Shown here: positions 7,976 through 16,833 of the stretch, in pieces
Numbering within the stretch: position 1 is the first letter of the stretch
How the letters are laid out: every line of letters starts with the position of its first letter
Assembly: GCF_029625905.1 (NCBI RefSeq)
Contig: NZ_JARTLM010000001.1
Span: 230,499 to 294,498 of the forward strand
Direction of reading: 5' to 3'
Length of the DNA: 64,000 nucleotides
Source of the DNA: Hydrogenovibrio sp. 3SP14C1
GTDB taxonomy: Bacteria; Pseudomonadota; Gammaproteobacteria; Thiomicrospirales; Thiomicrospiraceae
Notes under the pieces: generated by a model
Database searches by the model: none
Told to the model about the DNA's origin: nothing
Seen by the model: the letters and a program-made list of their open reading frames with translations, nothing else
Program-made: the position numbers and the translations under genes

Positions 7976-9312
7976 AGTCCATCGAAAAACAGCTCAATTG
8001 GTCACTTTCCATCAGTGTTTTGCTGGTCTTTTTTGTGTTTTGGTGGATCTCCGTCTTTACCATTCACCACCTTACGGAAGATTACATTTTGACTCGCCTG
8101 CAACATGATACGGTCTCCATTGAAAAACACCTCAACCGGGCATCAACCGGGCAAAACTTACCCAGCATTGATTATGATGCCATCAACCCTATTTACGCCC
8201 AGCCGCTTTCCGGGCATTATTTCGTCATTCAATTAGGGCATCGCACGTTAAAATCGCAATCACTGCAGGATTACCCCTTATTTTTAAAAAACAGCCCAGA
8301 TAAAATCAGCCATTATGAAACCAAAGGCCCGGTTGAAGGAACGATTCTCGTCCGCCGTTTTCATACCTTTTATCAGCAACAACCTATGACTTTGTTCGTG
8401 GCAGAAGACCACAGCCCGATCCAACGAACCCTGCAAATCTTCGATACTCTAATTGGTATATTCGCACTTCTGACCTTATTACTGCTTTATTGGGGACAAA
8501 AGACATTACTGAGAAAAGGGTTTAAACAACTCGACCCCATTCATGAGGCGTTAAAAAACTTACACAAAGGCGAAGTCTCGCAATTGAAGACTGAAGATTA
8601 TCCCGCTGAAGTCAGTGAACTGATTGAAAACCTAAATCAAGCAATGCTCAGCGCCAGCCATCAACTTCAAAAATCTCGCCAATCGAATGCAAACTTAGCA
8701 CACAGTCTGAAAACGCCGCTGAATATGATTTACCAGTTGCTGAATGATGTTGCGATGAAAGACCACCCTGAGCTACAAAAAACGTTACAAGAACAAGCTA
8801 AAAAAATTCACAACCGGATTGAAAGTGAGCTCAAAAAAGCACGATTGGCTTCTAGTAATATGTCAGTACAGCCTTTTTCTACCCTGCAAGACTTGACGGA
8901 TTTGACACAATCCATCCAGCAGTTATACCCTGATAAACAGCTTCACCTGCAAAAAATGCCCGACACGCCGGAAACCCTGCCAATTGAAAAAGAAGATGGC
9001 TATGAATTATTGGGCAATTTACTGGATAATGCGGCCAAGTTTGGACAACACAATCTATACATTACTTTCCGCCCCCATTTGGATGAAAGCACCGGACAAA
9101 CACAAACTCGCATTACAATTGAAGATGATGGCGCTGGCGTACCCATTGAAAAGATGACCGAGATTCAAACACGAGGACATCGACTGGATGAATCCATTGC
9201 CGGACACGGTATCGGGCTTTCAATCGTGCAACAAACCGTGGAAGCCTATGCCATTGATTTACAATTTGGATCTTCTGACAAAGGCGGTTTAAAGGTCACA
9301 TTAACCTTATAA
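7972..9312 (+). CDS. PhoQ-like sensor histidine kinase
   Basis: An inner-membrane sensor kinase of 446 aa. A first membrane helix (about residues 12-34) and a second near 160-178 enclose a periplasmic sensor of roughly 120 residues. The H-box NLAHSLKTPLNM carries the phospho-acceptor His244 and resembles the PhoQ H-box. The N-box NLLDNAAKFG and the G-boxes DDGAGVP and GHGIGLSIV follow in the ATPase domain. It overlaps the response-regulator gene (ATGA), so the two are translated together. The signal sensed is unknown, but the RND efflux genes downstream make a metal ion or envelope stress plausible. Confidence 0.9.
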   Translation: MKSIEKQLNWSLSISVLLVFFVFWWISVFTIHHLTEDYILTRLQHDTVSIEKHLNRASTGQNLPSIDYDAINPIYAQPLSGHYFVIQLGHRTLKSQSLQDYPLFLKNSPDKISHYETKGPVEGTILVRRFHTFYQQQPMTLFVAEDHSPIQRTLQIFDTLIGIFALLTLLLLYWGQKTLLRKGFKQLDPIHEALKNLHKGEVSQLKTEDYPAEVSELIENLNQAMLSASHQLQKSRQSNANLAHSLKTPLNMIYQLLNDVAMKDHPELQKTLQEQAKKIHNRIESELKKARLASSNMSVQPFSTLQDLTDLTQSIQQLYPDKQLHLQKMPDTPETLPIEKEDGYELLGNLLDNAAKFGQHNLYITFRPHLDESTGQTQTRITIEDDGAGVPIEKMTEIQTRGHRLDESIAGHGIGLSIVQQTVEAYAIDLQFGSSDKGGLKVTLTL

Positions 9313-9334
9313 CAGCCTTCTTTATCAAAAATAG

Positions 9335-9344
9335 CCAGGCCTGG
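9335..9344. repeat. CCAGGCCTGG palindrome, copy 3 (terminator-like)
   Basis: Perfect copy after the histidine-kinase stop, with A-rich sequence before it and a run of six T just after it. This is the layout of a rho-independent terminator for the two-component operon. Confidence 0.8.
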
Positions 9345-9424
9345 TCATTTTTTAGTGAATTTTCAGGTTCAATTCAGTTTCATCATTTAAGATAATGTTA
9401 TTCAATCAATCATAGGGTCTTCCA

Positions 9425-10618
9425 ATGAAAACAACACTGGTCTTTTTAAGTGCATTGACTTTAAGTGCCAATGTTTGGGCGGTGACCTACAGTGACTTAC
9501 TCCCAAATGTCATTAACCAATTACCGCAAAAACAAGAGCTGGTCGATTTTCAAACGTTGTCAAATGCCAACCAAACGGCTGCAGATAGCTGGATTGCTGG
9601 CGATGTCGCACTGAACTTAAAACATGAAAACGATTCCTTAACCGGAAACCAAGGGTTTGAATCCTGGGAAGGTGGCGCGCGTTTTCCGGTTTGGCTGCCT
9701 GGCCAATCCGGTAGCCGCCAACAAATCGGTGATGCGTATCAATCGTTAGGCCAATTCGGACAGCAACACATTCAGCTCATGGCTTCTAAACAACTTCGAC
9801 AATTAGTCTGGCAAACCAAAAAAGCTGAAGTTCGTCTTAAATTTGCCCATAAAGATTTAAAACAAACCCAAATATTGGTAGAACTTGTTTCACAAAAAGT
9901 CGATGCAGGAGAAAGCCCAAAATTCGATTTACTCCTAGCACAGAAATCGCTACTTAAGGCTCAGAAAAACGTCGCTCAAAAAGAAGCGGCTTATCAAGTG
10001 GCGCAACAAAACTATGCACAATGGACTCAGCAAACGGATTTACCGTCTCCTTTAGCAGAAACACTTGCCTCGCAAACCCTCTCGCTGGAACAACACCCAA
10101 ATTATCAGATGATGCAAGCTCAAGTCAAAGCAGAACAAGCCAAGCTTGAACTTGCCAAAGCTAGCCAGCGTGGGAATCCTACAGTGTATGTCGGTGCTAA
10201 AAATGAACGGGATAACCAGACCGCTGACAACAGTATCTTAATTGCTGAAGTCAGTTTTCCCATTGGTGTCGACCCGACAGCGCCATCACGGATTGCGGAA
10301 CAGCGCCAAGCCGTCTCACAACGCCAAATTGCGCAAAATCAGGCTAAGCAGCAACTACAACTGAATTTGCTTCAAGCCAAAGAAGCTTGGATTGCTGCCC
10401 AGAAAACAGCACGATTGTCAGAGCAACAAAACACCTTGTCAACAGAGGCCATGAAACTGTCCGAAATGGCCTATCGCCAAGGTGAAACCTCCATCCAAAA
10501 CTTACTGTTGATGAAACAACAATATTTTGAAGATAAATTAAATTTTAAATTAGCCAAGGTAACTCGCCTAGAAACGATTGCCAATCTGAATCAAGCCTTA
10601 GGAGTGAGCCTAAAATGA
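9425..10618 (+). CDS. TolC/CzcC-family outer-membrane efflux protein
   Basis: A 397-aa outer-membrane factor of an RND efflux system. A signal peptide (MKTTLVFLSALTLSANVWA) is followed by long alpha-helical, Gln/Ala-rich segments, as expected for the TolC barrel-tunnel fold. Examples are LVSQKVDAGESPKFDLLLAQKS and YRQGETSIQNLLLMKQQY, the two family repeats. The gene starts the efflux operon and its stop overlaps the next ATG by 4 nt. It would form the exit duct through the outer membrane. CzcC-like is inferred from the HME-type RND pump encoded downstream. Confidence 0.85.
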   Translation: MKTTLVFLSALTLSANVWAVTYSDLLPNVINQLPQKQELVDFQTLSNANQTAADSWIAGDVALNLKHENDSLTGNQGFESWEGGARFPVWLPGQSGSRQQIGDAYQSLGQFGQQHIQLMASKQLRQLVWQTKKAEVRLKFAHKDLKQTQILVELVSQKVDAGESPKFDLLLAQKSLLKAQKNVAQKEAAYQVAQQNYAQWTQQTDLPSPLAETLASQTLSLEQHPNYQMMQAQVKAEQAKLELAKASQRGNPTVYVGAKNERDNQTADNSILIAEVSFPIGVDPTAPSRIAEQRQAVSQRQIAQNQAKQQLQLNLLQAKEAWIAAQKTARLSEQQNTLSTEAMKLSEMAYRQGETSIQNLLLMKQQYFEDKLNFKLAKVTRLETIANLNQALGVSLK

Positions 10619-11751
10619 AGTTTTTCAACCCACCCTCAACCTTTTTCCTCCACACCCTATTATGGGTGACTGGCTTGATGATGCCTTGGCAAAGCCAGGC
10701 AGCCAACACTTTGACTTTGGCACCTGAAAAACAAGCTTTTTTGGGTATTCAAACAGCTTCGGTGAAATCTCTGACTTCTTTTCCAGGAAAGACCTATCCT
10801 GGAGAAACCATTCTGCCACCAAATCAGACCTTTCTAGTGACCTCGCCTTTATCGGGTATGGTGACGAAAGTGATTCATATTCACGGACCCGTTAAAAAAG
10901 GTGAAGTCATCGCAGAGGTGCAAAGTCCTGAATTACTTAAGGCACAAAAGAATTTTTTAAACACCATATCGGATTTAAAGGCGGCACAAGCCGATTTGAA
11001 CCGAGCTAAAAAGCTATCTCAATCAGGCGTGGTCTCTACCAAAAAATACCAGCAAGCCGAAGCCAACCTGAAAAAAAATCGTCAGATCAAATACCAGCAA
11101 AAGCAAGATCTCGCTTTACTCGGCATGGCTGACTCAGCGATTAGACAACTGGAGAAAACACACCGTCTGCAACCTGCGATCATTCAAATCACAGCACCAG
11201 AAGCAGGGGAGCTTTACGATTTAAAAATTCGTAGCGGGCAACGCCTGAGCACCAATCAAGCTATTATTTCAGTGGCACAAATCACGCCGATAGTGGTGGA
11301 AGCCAAAATTCCTTTAAAAGAAGCGCAACAACTGAGCATGGAACAAACCGCACAATTGGTGGAACCTGCAGTCAACGGAAAAATCGAATATATTCCGAAC
11401 TTTACCGATCCTATGACCCAAACGGTCAATGTTCATATCGAGTTCGATAACCAAGAGCAAAGCCTACGTCCCGGTCAAATGGTTCAACTGCAGTTTATTT
11501 TCGAACAACAAGATGGCAGCTTTCTTTATCAGGTAAACCGAGATGCGATCAGTCAATATAACAACCAAGACGTGGTTTATCTTCAGCAAGCGGAACACAT
11601 TCAAGTCATTCCGGTTGAGGTGCTGAACTTCTCCCAAACACAGATGTTCTTCAAAACGACTCAACCGTTGCCACAAAATGCTCAAATCATTATCAGCAGT
11701 ACGTCTGCCGTCAAAGGCCTGTTAGATGTTTCCTCGGAAGGGGGCAAATAG
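10615..11751 (+). CDS. RND efflux periplasmic adaptor (membrane fusion protein, CzcB/CusB-like)
   Basis: A 378-aa adaptor linking the inner-membrane pump to the outer-membrane channel. It has an N-terminal signal sequence (hydrophobic run ending SQAANT) and a lipoyl/barrel-sandwich half motif SPLSGMVTKVIHIHGPVKKG near residue 78. An alpha hairpin with a NFLNTISDLKAAQADLNRAKK repeat follows, then a returning lipoyl half (ITAPEAGELYDLKIRSGQRL) and a beta-barrel with LRPGQMVQLQF. No His-rich metal-binding tail like that of some CzcB proteins is seen. It overlaps the outer-membrane gene and is followed one base after its stop by the pump gene. Confidence 0.88.
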   Translation: MKFFNPPSTFFLHTLLWVTGLMMPWQSQAANTLTLAPEKQAFLGIQTASVKSLTSFPGKTYPGETILPPNQTFLVTSPLSGMVTKVIHIHGPVKKGEVIAEVQSPELLKAQKNFLNTISDLKAAQADLNRAKKLSQSGVVSTKKYQQAEANLKKNRQIKYQQKQDLALLGMADSAIRQLEKTHRLQPAIIQITAPEAGELYDLKIRSGQRLSTNQAIISVAQITPIVVEAKIPLKEAQQLSMEQTAQLVEPAVNGKIEYIPNFTDPMTQTVNVHIEFDNQEQSLRPGQMVQLQFIFEQQDGSFLYQVNRDAISQYNNQDVVYLQQAEHIQVIPVEVLNFSQTQMFFKTTQPLPQNAQIIISSTSAVKGLLDVSSEGGK

Positions 11752-11752
11752 T

Positions 11753-14700
11753 ATGAGTCGATTGATTCAGTTTTTCTTAACCCAGCGAATGCTGGTGGTC
11801 TTGTTGATTTTTGGGATTGTCTCTGGTGGCTGGATGGCGTTTCAGAAAACGCCGATTGATGCCTTTCCGGATGTGTCGCCCGTGCAAGTCAAAGTCATCT
11901 TTAAAGCACCCGGCATGACCCCCAGTGAAGTTGAGCAGCGTGTCATCAGCCCATTAGAGATGGAGTTACTCGGCATTCCTAACCAGGTCAGTCTGCGTTC
12001 TTTGGGGAAATATGCCATTGCCGTCCTGACCCTTGATTTCAAAGAAGGCACTGACATTTACTGGGCTCGTCAGCAAGTCTCGGAACGATTGGCCAATGTG
12101 GACTTACCTTCTGGCGTGACAGGAGGTATCGCCCCTCTATCAACGCCTTTAAGTGATATTTTTATGTTCACCATTGAAGGGGATACCTTAAACAACCAAG
12201 AAAAGCGGGGATTGCTGGACTGGGTGATTCGTCCAGCGTTACGCTCGGTTCCCGGCGTCGCCGATGTCAATGCATTGGGTGGACTGGTGAAAGTATTCAG
12301 TATTCAACCAGATTTTAACAAGTTACAAAGCTACCAGATTTCTCTAAACACCCTTGCGGACGCCATTCGCCACAACAATCAAAATGATGGTGCCGGTCGT
12401 CTGAACCAAGGGGAAGAAGTGTTGCTGGTGCGAACGGAAGGCAACCTCACCTCCATCGAAGATATCGAACAAACGGTTGTGAGTTATCAAAATGAGGTAC
12501 CCGTGACGGTTAAGGATCTCGCCACCGTTAAAATTGATTCTTTATACCGTAATGGCGCCGTCACTCAAAATGGGGAAGCCGAAGCGGTGCAAGGTTTAGT
12601 CATCGGGCTAAGAGGCGCCAATGCGAAGGAAGTCGTGGAAGACGTTCAACAACGGCTGGATGGACTTCAATCTGCGCTGCCAGAAGGGATTTCCCTCAGC
12701 GTCTTCTATAACCGCAGTGAGTTAGTGAATAAAGCCATTTATACCGTTTCCAAAGCACTGATCGAAGCGGTGGTGTTGGTCATTCTGGTCTTACTGGTCT
12801 TTTTGGGCAATATTCGTGCGGCTGTCACGGTTGCTTTGATTTTACCTTTAGCGGCGTTAATGACCTTTATTCTTATGAACCTTTATGGGCTTTCCGCTAA
12901 CTTGATGTCACTTGGCGGCTTGGCCATTGCTGTCGGGATGCTGGTGGATGCCGCAGTCGTGGTGGTGGAAAATATTGTCACCACGCAAGAACGCGATAAA
13001 GCCGGCTTACCAAAACTCCATTTGATTTATCGTGCTTTGCAAGAAGTAACAGTTCCCGTGGTATCAGGTATTCTCATTATCATGACGGTCTTCTTGCCCC
13101 TACTGACATTGGAAGGACTCGAAGGAAAACTGTTTGTTCCAGTGGCTTTAACGATTATTTTCGCTTTGGGCAGTTCATTGATTTTATCTTTAACAGTCAT
13201 TCCAACCTTGTCGTCCTTTATCTTAGGCAAGCCCTCACATCAAGAGCCTTGGCTGGTTAGAAAACTCTCCAGCGCTTATCGCCCTGCTTTAAACTGGGGT
13301 TTGGCAAACGACAAGATTGTGATTGGTGGTGCCGTCATCGCTCTGACTTTTGCTGCCTTTGTCTACACTCAGGTCGGGAAAACCTTTATGCCACAAATGG
13401 ATGAAGGGAATATCATCTTGCAGGTTGAAAAAATCCCATCCATCGGTTTGAAAGAAACGGTCCGGATGGACATGCGTATTCAAAAACGCTTGTTAAAAGA
13501 AGTGCCGGAAATTACCCGAATCGTTGCACGAGTCGGCTCGGATGAGCTCGGGCTAGACCCGATGAGCTTGAATGATACTGATACGTTCATGGTTCTGAAG
13601 CCGAAATCGGAATGGCGCATGGAAAGCAAAGAAGAACTTATTGCCGAAATTCGCCGTGTGATTGAGCAATTTTTTCCGGGGATCAATTACGCCTTCACCC
13701 AGCCAATTCAAATGCGTGTTGATGAAATGCTGACCGGTTCACGAGGCGACATTGCCATCAAAATTTTTGGCGAATCTCAAGAAGAGTTAACGGCTTTGGC
13801 AGAAAACTTAGTGAAGCGTGTCGAAAAACTTCCAGGTGCTGTTGATGTCTATACGCCGAAAAATGATGGGTTGCGTTATTTAAAACTGAAAGTAAACCGT
13901 TTGATGGCAGGACGTTTAGGCCTGTCGGTTTCAGAAGTGGAAAACATTCTTCGTACGCAAATTAATGGCTTAAACATCGGCACCATTTATGAAGGCATTC
14001 GTCAAACGCCGTTAATTATCCGCGGCCCGGAAACAACGAAAACCTCCAAACTGGAAATGCTGCAACAACCCGTGAGTTTGAAAGATGGTCGCAGTGTGTT
14101 ATTAAGCCAGCTGGTGGAGGCTGAAGAAGTCTCCGGACCGGTTTCCATCAGTCGTGAACAAGGCAAACGCTACTCCACCGTGATTGCAAATGTCACTGGA
14201 CGCGACTTGGTAAGCTTCGTTGAAGATGCCAAAAAACAAGCCGCTGAAATGAAGACCCCTGCCGGTTATTATTTTGAGTGGGGCGGCCAATTCGAAAACC
14301 AGCAAAGAGCGGCTGCTAAACTGGCCGTGGTGGTACCGATTGCGCTGATCTTGATCTTCATTATCTTGTTTAGCACCTTCCAGTCCATCGCTCAAGCGTT
14401 AATGGTATTGGTGAATATTCCATTTGCATTGATTGGAGGCATTATGGCGCTTTGGCTTACTGGTGAATATTTGTCGGTTCCCGCATCGGTCGGTTTTATC
14501 GCTCTACTGGGGATTGCGGTCTTGAATGGGGTGGTGATGATCAGCTACTTTAACCAACTGGTTGCAAACGGGTTAACGGTTGCGGAAGCGGTTGTGGAAG
14601 GTGCCTTAAGACGACTCCGCCCCGTGTTAATGACGGCTTCGATTGCCGCACTCGGGTTGCTTCCTTTAGTGTTTGCAACAGGCGCCGGTTCTGAAATCCA

Positions 14701-14839
14701 ACGCCCATTAGCCATCGTGGTCATTGGCGGATTGATTACCTCAACCTTGCTAACGCTGATGATTTTACCGATTATTTACCGACGCTTTGGGTTGAAATCT
14801 TTAGGACTGCCCGCTGAATCACAGGAGTCAAATACATGA
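11753..14839 (+). CDS. Heavy-metal-efflux RND pump (CzcA/CusA family)
   Basis: An inner-membrane proton-driven pump of 1028 aa, the usual RND length. TM1 is followed by KTPIDAFPDVSPVQVKV, typical of the heavy-metal (HME) subfamily. The TM4 segment GMLVDAAVVVVENIV holds the acidic proton-relay residues seen in CzcA/CusA. A second periplasmic loop includes QPIQMRVDEMLTGSRGDIAI, and TM7-12 complete the duplication. ATG at 11753 is chosen because GGAAGGGGG stands 8 nt before it; an upstream in-frame ATG at 11726 lies inside the adaptor gene. The transported metal cannot be fixed by eye. Its stop overlaps the start of the next small gene. Confidence 0.92.
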   Translation: MSRLIQFFLTQRMLVVLLIFGIVSGGWMAFQKTPIDAFPDVSPVQVKVIFKAPGMTPSEVEQRVISPLEMELLGIPNQVSLRSLGKYAIAVLTLDFKEGTDIYWARQQVSERLANVDLPSGVTGGIAPLSTPLSDIFMFTIEGDTLNNQEKRGLLDWVIRPALRSVPGVADVNALGGLVKVFSIQPDFNKLQSYQISLNTLADAIRHNNQNDGAGRLNQGEEVLLVRTEGNLTSIEDIEQTVVSYQNEVPVTVKDLATVKIDSLYRNGAVTQNGEAEAVQGLVIGLRGANAKEVVEDVQQRLDGLQSALPEGISLSVFYNRSELVNKAIYTVSKALIEAVVLVILVLLVFLGNIRAAVTVALILPLAALMTFILMNLYGLSANLMSLGGLAIAVGMLVDAAVVVVENIVTTQERDKAGLPKLHLIYRALQEVTVPVVSGILIIMTVFLPLLTLEGLEGKLFVPVALTIIFALGSSLILSLTVIPTLSSFILGKPSHQEPWLVRKLSSAYRPALNWGLANDKIVIGGAVIALTFAAFVYTQVGKTFMPQMDEGNIILQVEKIPSIGLKETVRMDMRIQKRLLKEVPEITRIVARVGSDELGLDPMSLNDTDTFMVLKPKSEWRMESKEELIAEIRRVIEQFFPGINYAFTQPIQMRVDEMLTGSRGDIAIKIFGESQEELTALAENLVKRVEKLPGAVDVYTPKNDGLRYLKLKVNRLMAGRLGLSVSEVENILRTQINGLNIGTIYEGIRQTPLIIRGPETTKTSKLEMLQQPVSLKDGRSVLLSQLVEAEEVSGPVSISREQGKRYSTVIANVTGRDLVSFVEDAKKQAAEMKTPAGYYFEWGGQFENQQRAAAKLAVVVPIALILIFIILFSTFQSIAQALMVLVNIPFALIGGIMALWLTGEYLSVPASVGFIALLGIAVLNGVVMISYFNQLVANGLTVAEAVVEGALRRLRPVLMTASIAALGLLPLVFATGAGSEIQRPLAIVVIGGLITSTLLTLMILPIIYRRFGLKSLGLPAESQESNT

Positions 14840-15156
14840 GTGCTACGACCGAATCTTCTGCTTCAGTCACCTTACAACTGTTGATTGATTGCAAGCAGCA
14901 ACATGACCTGACGGATCAACTGCTGGTGCTAAACCCAGCGGTGTCTTTCCAGCTTTATGAGGTCAAGTCTTATCATCAGCAACAGTCTTTGGAAACCACC
15001 TCAGAAAAGGTCTCAGGTTATCAGCCAAAGATCATACTGAATATTCAAACGACAGAAACCTTTTACCCGGAAATACTGGCTCACCTCAAAAAGGCCGTGC
15101 CCCATACCCGATTATACTACCAAGTGTTTCCATGCCTAGCGCATGGCATTTATTAA
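14836..15156 (+). CDS. Small DUF3240-like protein of the RND efflux operon
   Basis: A 106-aa soluble protein with no signal peptide. It starts inside the stop of the RND pump gene (ATGA), so it belongs to that operon. The pattern VTLQLLIDCKQQHDLTDQLL, then SFQLYEVKSYHQQ, then a final LYYQVFPCLAHGIY suggests a small ferredoxin-like or PII-like alpha/beta fold. I recall DUF3240 proteins in this position in other HME-RND operons. The assignment rests on that memory plus context, not on a search. A regulatory or metal-sensing role is possible but unproven. Confidence 0.6.
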   Translation: MSATTESSASVTLQLLIDCKQQHDLTDQLLVLNPAVSFQLYEVKSYHQQQSLETTSEKVSGYQPKIILNIQTTETFYPEILAHLKKAVPHTRLYYQVFPCLAHGIY

Positions 15157-15166
15157 TTTTCTGTTT

Positions 15167-15190
15167 AAAATAGCCAGGCCTGGCTATTTT
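15167..15190. terminator. 24-bp perfect palindrome with CCAGGCCTGG core (terminator), copy 4
   Basis: The CCAGGCCTGG core (15174-15183) is extended on both sides by AAAATAG/CTATTTT, making a 24-bp perfect palindrome flanked by A and T runs. It lies 10 nt after the last efflux-operon gene and would terminate transcription from either side. Confidence 0.75.
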
Positions 15191-15241
15191 TAAGGCAGAA
15201 TACGCCTTTTGCAAACAGACTTTTGATTCCGTGAAAAATCC

Positions 15242-16147
15242 ATGTCTTTAATCAACTTATTTCGACTCCTCTTGCTCTCTGTTCTTTGGAGCGTTTCCTT
15301 TTTATTTTTAAAACTGGGCGCTTCAGTCTTTGGTGCGGGCATCTTAATTGAAATTCGAGTTTTTTCGGCCGCCTTGTTGTTAACACTGATTGCTTGGTGG
15401 ATGAAACGCAAACTGAACTTTGCAGAACATAAAGCGCACTATTTCATTATCGGGTTTTTCAATTTAGCATTGCCCTTTACATTATTCGCTTATGCTGCCC
15501 AGTCTTTAGATGTGTCCTTGATGGCGGTTTTAAACTCTTCCGCCCCAATATTGGGCGCTTTATTCAGTTTAATTTGGCTGAAAACCAAACTCACGCCAAG
15601 TATTTTTCTGGGGCTTTTATTAGGTGTCGCCGGGGTGGTCATACTGTCTTGGGACGGCTTGATGGTTCAGAATGAAATTGATTGGCTCCCGTTATTGGCT
15701 AGCCTCGCTGGTGCCGCTTGTTATGCGATTGCCAGCGTTTATACCAAAAAAACCAGTAAAACCATCTCGCCCTTTGACAATGCACTTGGCACGCTTTGGG
15801 CCGCCAGTTTACTGATGTTACCTATTGCCTTGCTGATTCCCATTCAACATTCCCCTGTTGCGATGGACTGGGTTTGGGCGCTTGCTTTAGGCCTGTTATC
15901 CACTGGCTTGGCGTTTATGATTTATTTCAAAATCATAGAAGAGGAAGGGCCGATCAAAGCGTTGTCGGTTACCTTTATTATTCCGGTTTTTGGTGTACTT
16001 TGGGGCTACGGCTTTTTGGATGAAACCATTGGCTGGAATTTGTTGATCGGTGGCGGATTAATATTGCTGGCTGTCGCACTTACGAATGAATTGATTCGCT
16101 TTCGTTTTTTTAAAAAAAGTGCGCTCAACAAGCCTCTCGACTTGTAA
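15242..16147 (+). CDS. EamA/DMT-family transporter
   Basis: A 301-aa inner-membrane permease with about ten hydrophobic helices arranged as two EamA repeats. Repeat one contains LLLSVLWSVSFLFLKLGASVFGAG and an ALNSSAPILGALFSLIWLK-like segment (AVLNSSAPILGALFSLIWLK). Repeat two ends with SVTFIIPVFGVLWGYGFLDETIGW. Members of the drug/metabolite transporter superfamily export amino acids, nucleotide-related compounds or other small molecules. The substrate is not predictable here. It is a single gene between two hairpins: the palindromic terminator upstream and the GCCTCT/AGAGGC hairpin downstream. Confidence 0.88.
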   Translation: MSLINLFRLLLLSVLWSVSFLFLKLGASVFGAGILIEIRVFSAALLLTLIAWWMKRKLNFAEHKAHYFIIGFFNLALPFTLFAYAAQSLDVSLMAVLNSSAPILGALFSLIWLKTKLTPSIFLGLLLGVAGVVILSWDGLMVQNEIDWLPLLASLAGAACYAIASVYTKKTSKTISPFDNALGTLWAASLLMLPIALLIPIQHSPVAMDWVWALALGLLSTGLAFMIYFKIIEEEGPIKALSVTFIIPVFGVLWGYGFLDETIGWNLLIGGGLILLAVALTNELIRFRFFKKSALNKPLDL

Positions 16148-16204
16148 CTCTATCGGGTTTTGTCATACTAATGTTTAACAAGATAAGAAACGTAAAGTTA
16201 ACAT

Positions 16205-16232
16205 GCCTCTCAAGAAGAGGCTTATAATAATT
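16205..16232 (+). terminator. Probable terminator after the EamA gene
   Basis: GCCTCT (16205-16210) pairs with AGAGGC (16216-16221) across a 5-nt loop, followed by a T-rich stretch up to about 16236. Stem is only 6 bp, so the call is moderate. Confidence 0.5.
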
Positions 16233-16262
16233 TTTTAAGTTAATTCGTTTATTGGAGTTTTC

Positions 16263-16823
16263 ATGCATCGTCTACTATTGCCATTGTTTTTAACACTGTC
16301 GTTCTTTTCGTCAACGATCTTGGCGGATGATTATCAGGACACCGTCAAAATGTTTCAGGCATCAGACGCCCCTAGCCCGTTTTTTAAATCTGCTTATGGG
16401 TATGCTGTGTTTCCAACCATCGGAAAAGCTGGGTTTGTCATTGGCGGTGCCTATGGTGAAGGGCGCGTTTACAAGCACAATAAATATTCCGGAACAACAA
16501 CCATGACACAAGCTTCCATTGGGTTTCAGCTTGGCGGTCAGGCATATAGCCAAGTCATCTTCTTTGAAGATGCGCGCGCATATAATGAATTTACCAGTGG
16601 CAATTTTGAATTCAGCGCTCAAGCCAGCGCAATCGCAATTACGGCTGGCGCGTCTGCAGAGGCAGGAACTAAAGGTACCGGTGCTTCAGCCAGTGGTGGA
16701 CAAAATAACGCAGCCACTTCTGCTCATTACTACCGTGGCATGGCTACCTTCGTCATCGCCAAAGGTGGATTAATGTATGAAGCCACTATCGCAGGTCAAA
16801 AATTCAGTTTCACCCCTAAATAA
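16263..16823 (+). CDS. SYLF-domain (YSC84-like) lipid-binding exported protein
   Basis: A 186-aa protein with a clear signal peptide (MHRLLLPLFLTLSFFSSTILA) followed by a SYLF/Ysc84 domain. The signature is FFKSAYGYAVFPTIGKAGFVIGGAYGEGRVY, then ASIGFQLGGQAYSQVIFFED. SYLF proteins bind phospholipids in eukaryotes; bacterial members are mostly uncharacterised envelope proteins. A Gly/Ala/Ser-rich stretch (GASAEAGTKGTGASASGGQ) sits near residue 130. It is followed after 10 nt by the ChaN-like lipoprotein and is probably cotranscribed. A GGAG-type ribosome-binding site precedes ATG. Confidence 0.85.
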   Translation: MHRLLLPLFLTLSFFSSTILADDYQDTVKMFQASDAPSPFFKSAYGYAVFPTIGKAGFVIGGAYGEGRVYKHNKYSGTTTMTQASIGFQLGGQAYSQVIFFEDARAYNEFTSGNFEFSAQASAIAITAGASAEAGTKGTGASASGGQNNAATSAHYYRGMATFVIAKGGLMYEATIAGQKFSFTPK

Positions 16824-16833
16824 GGTGAATTAA

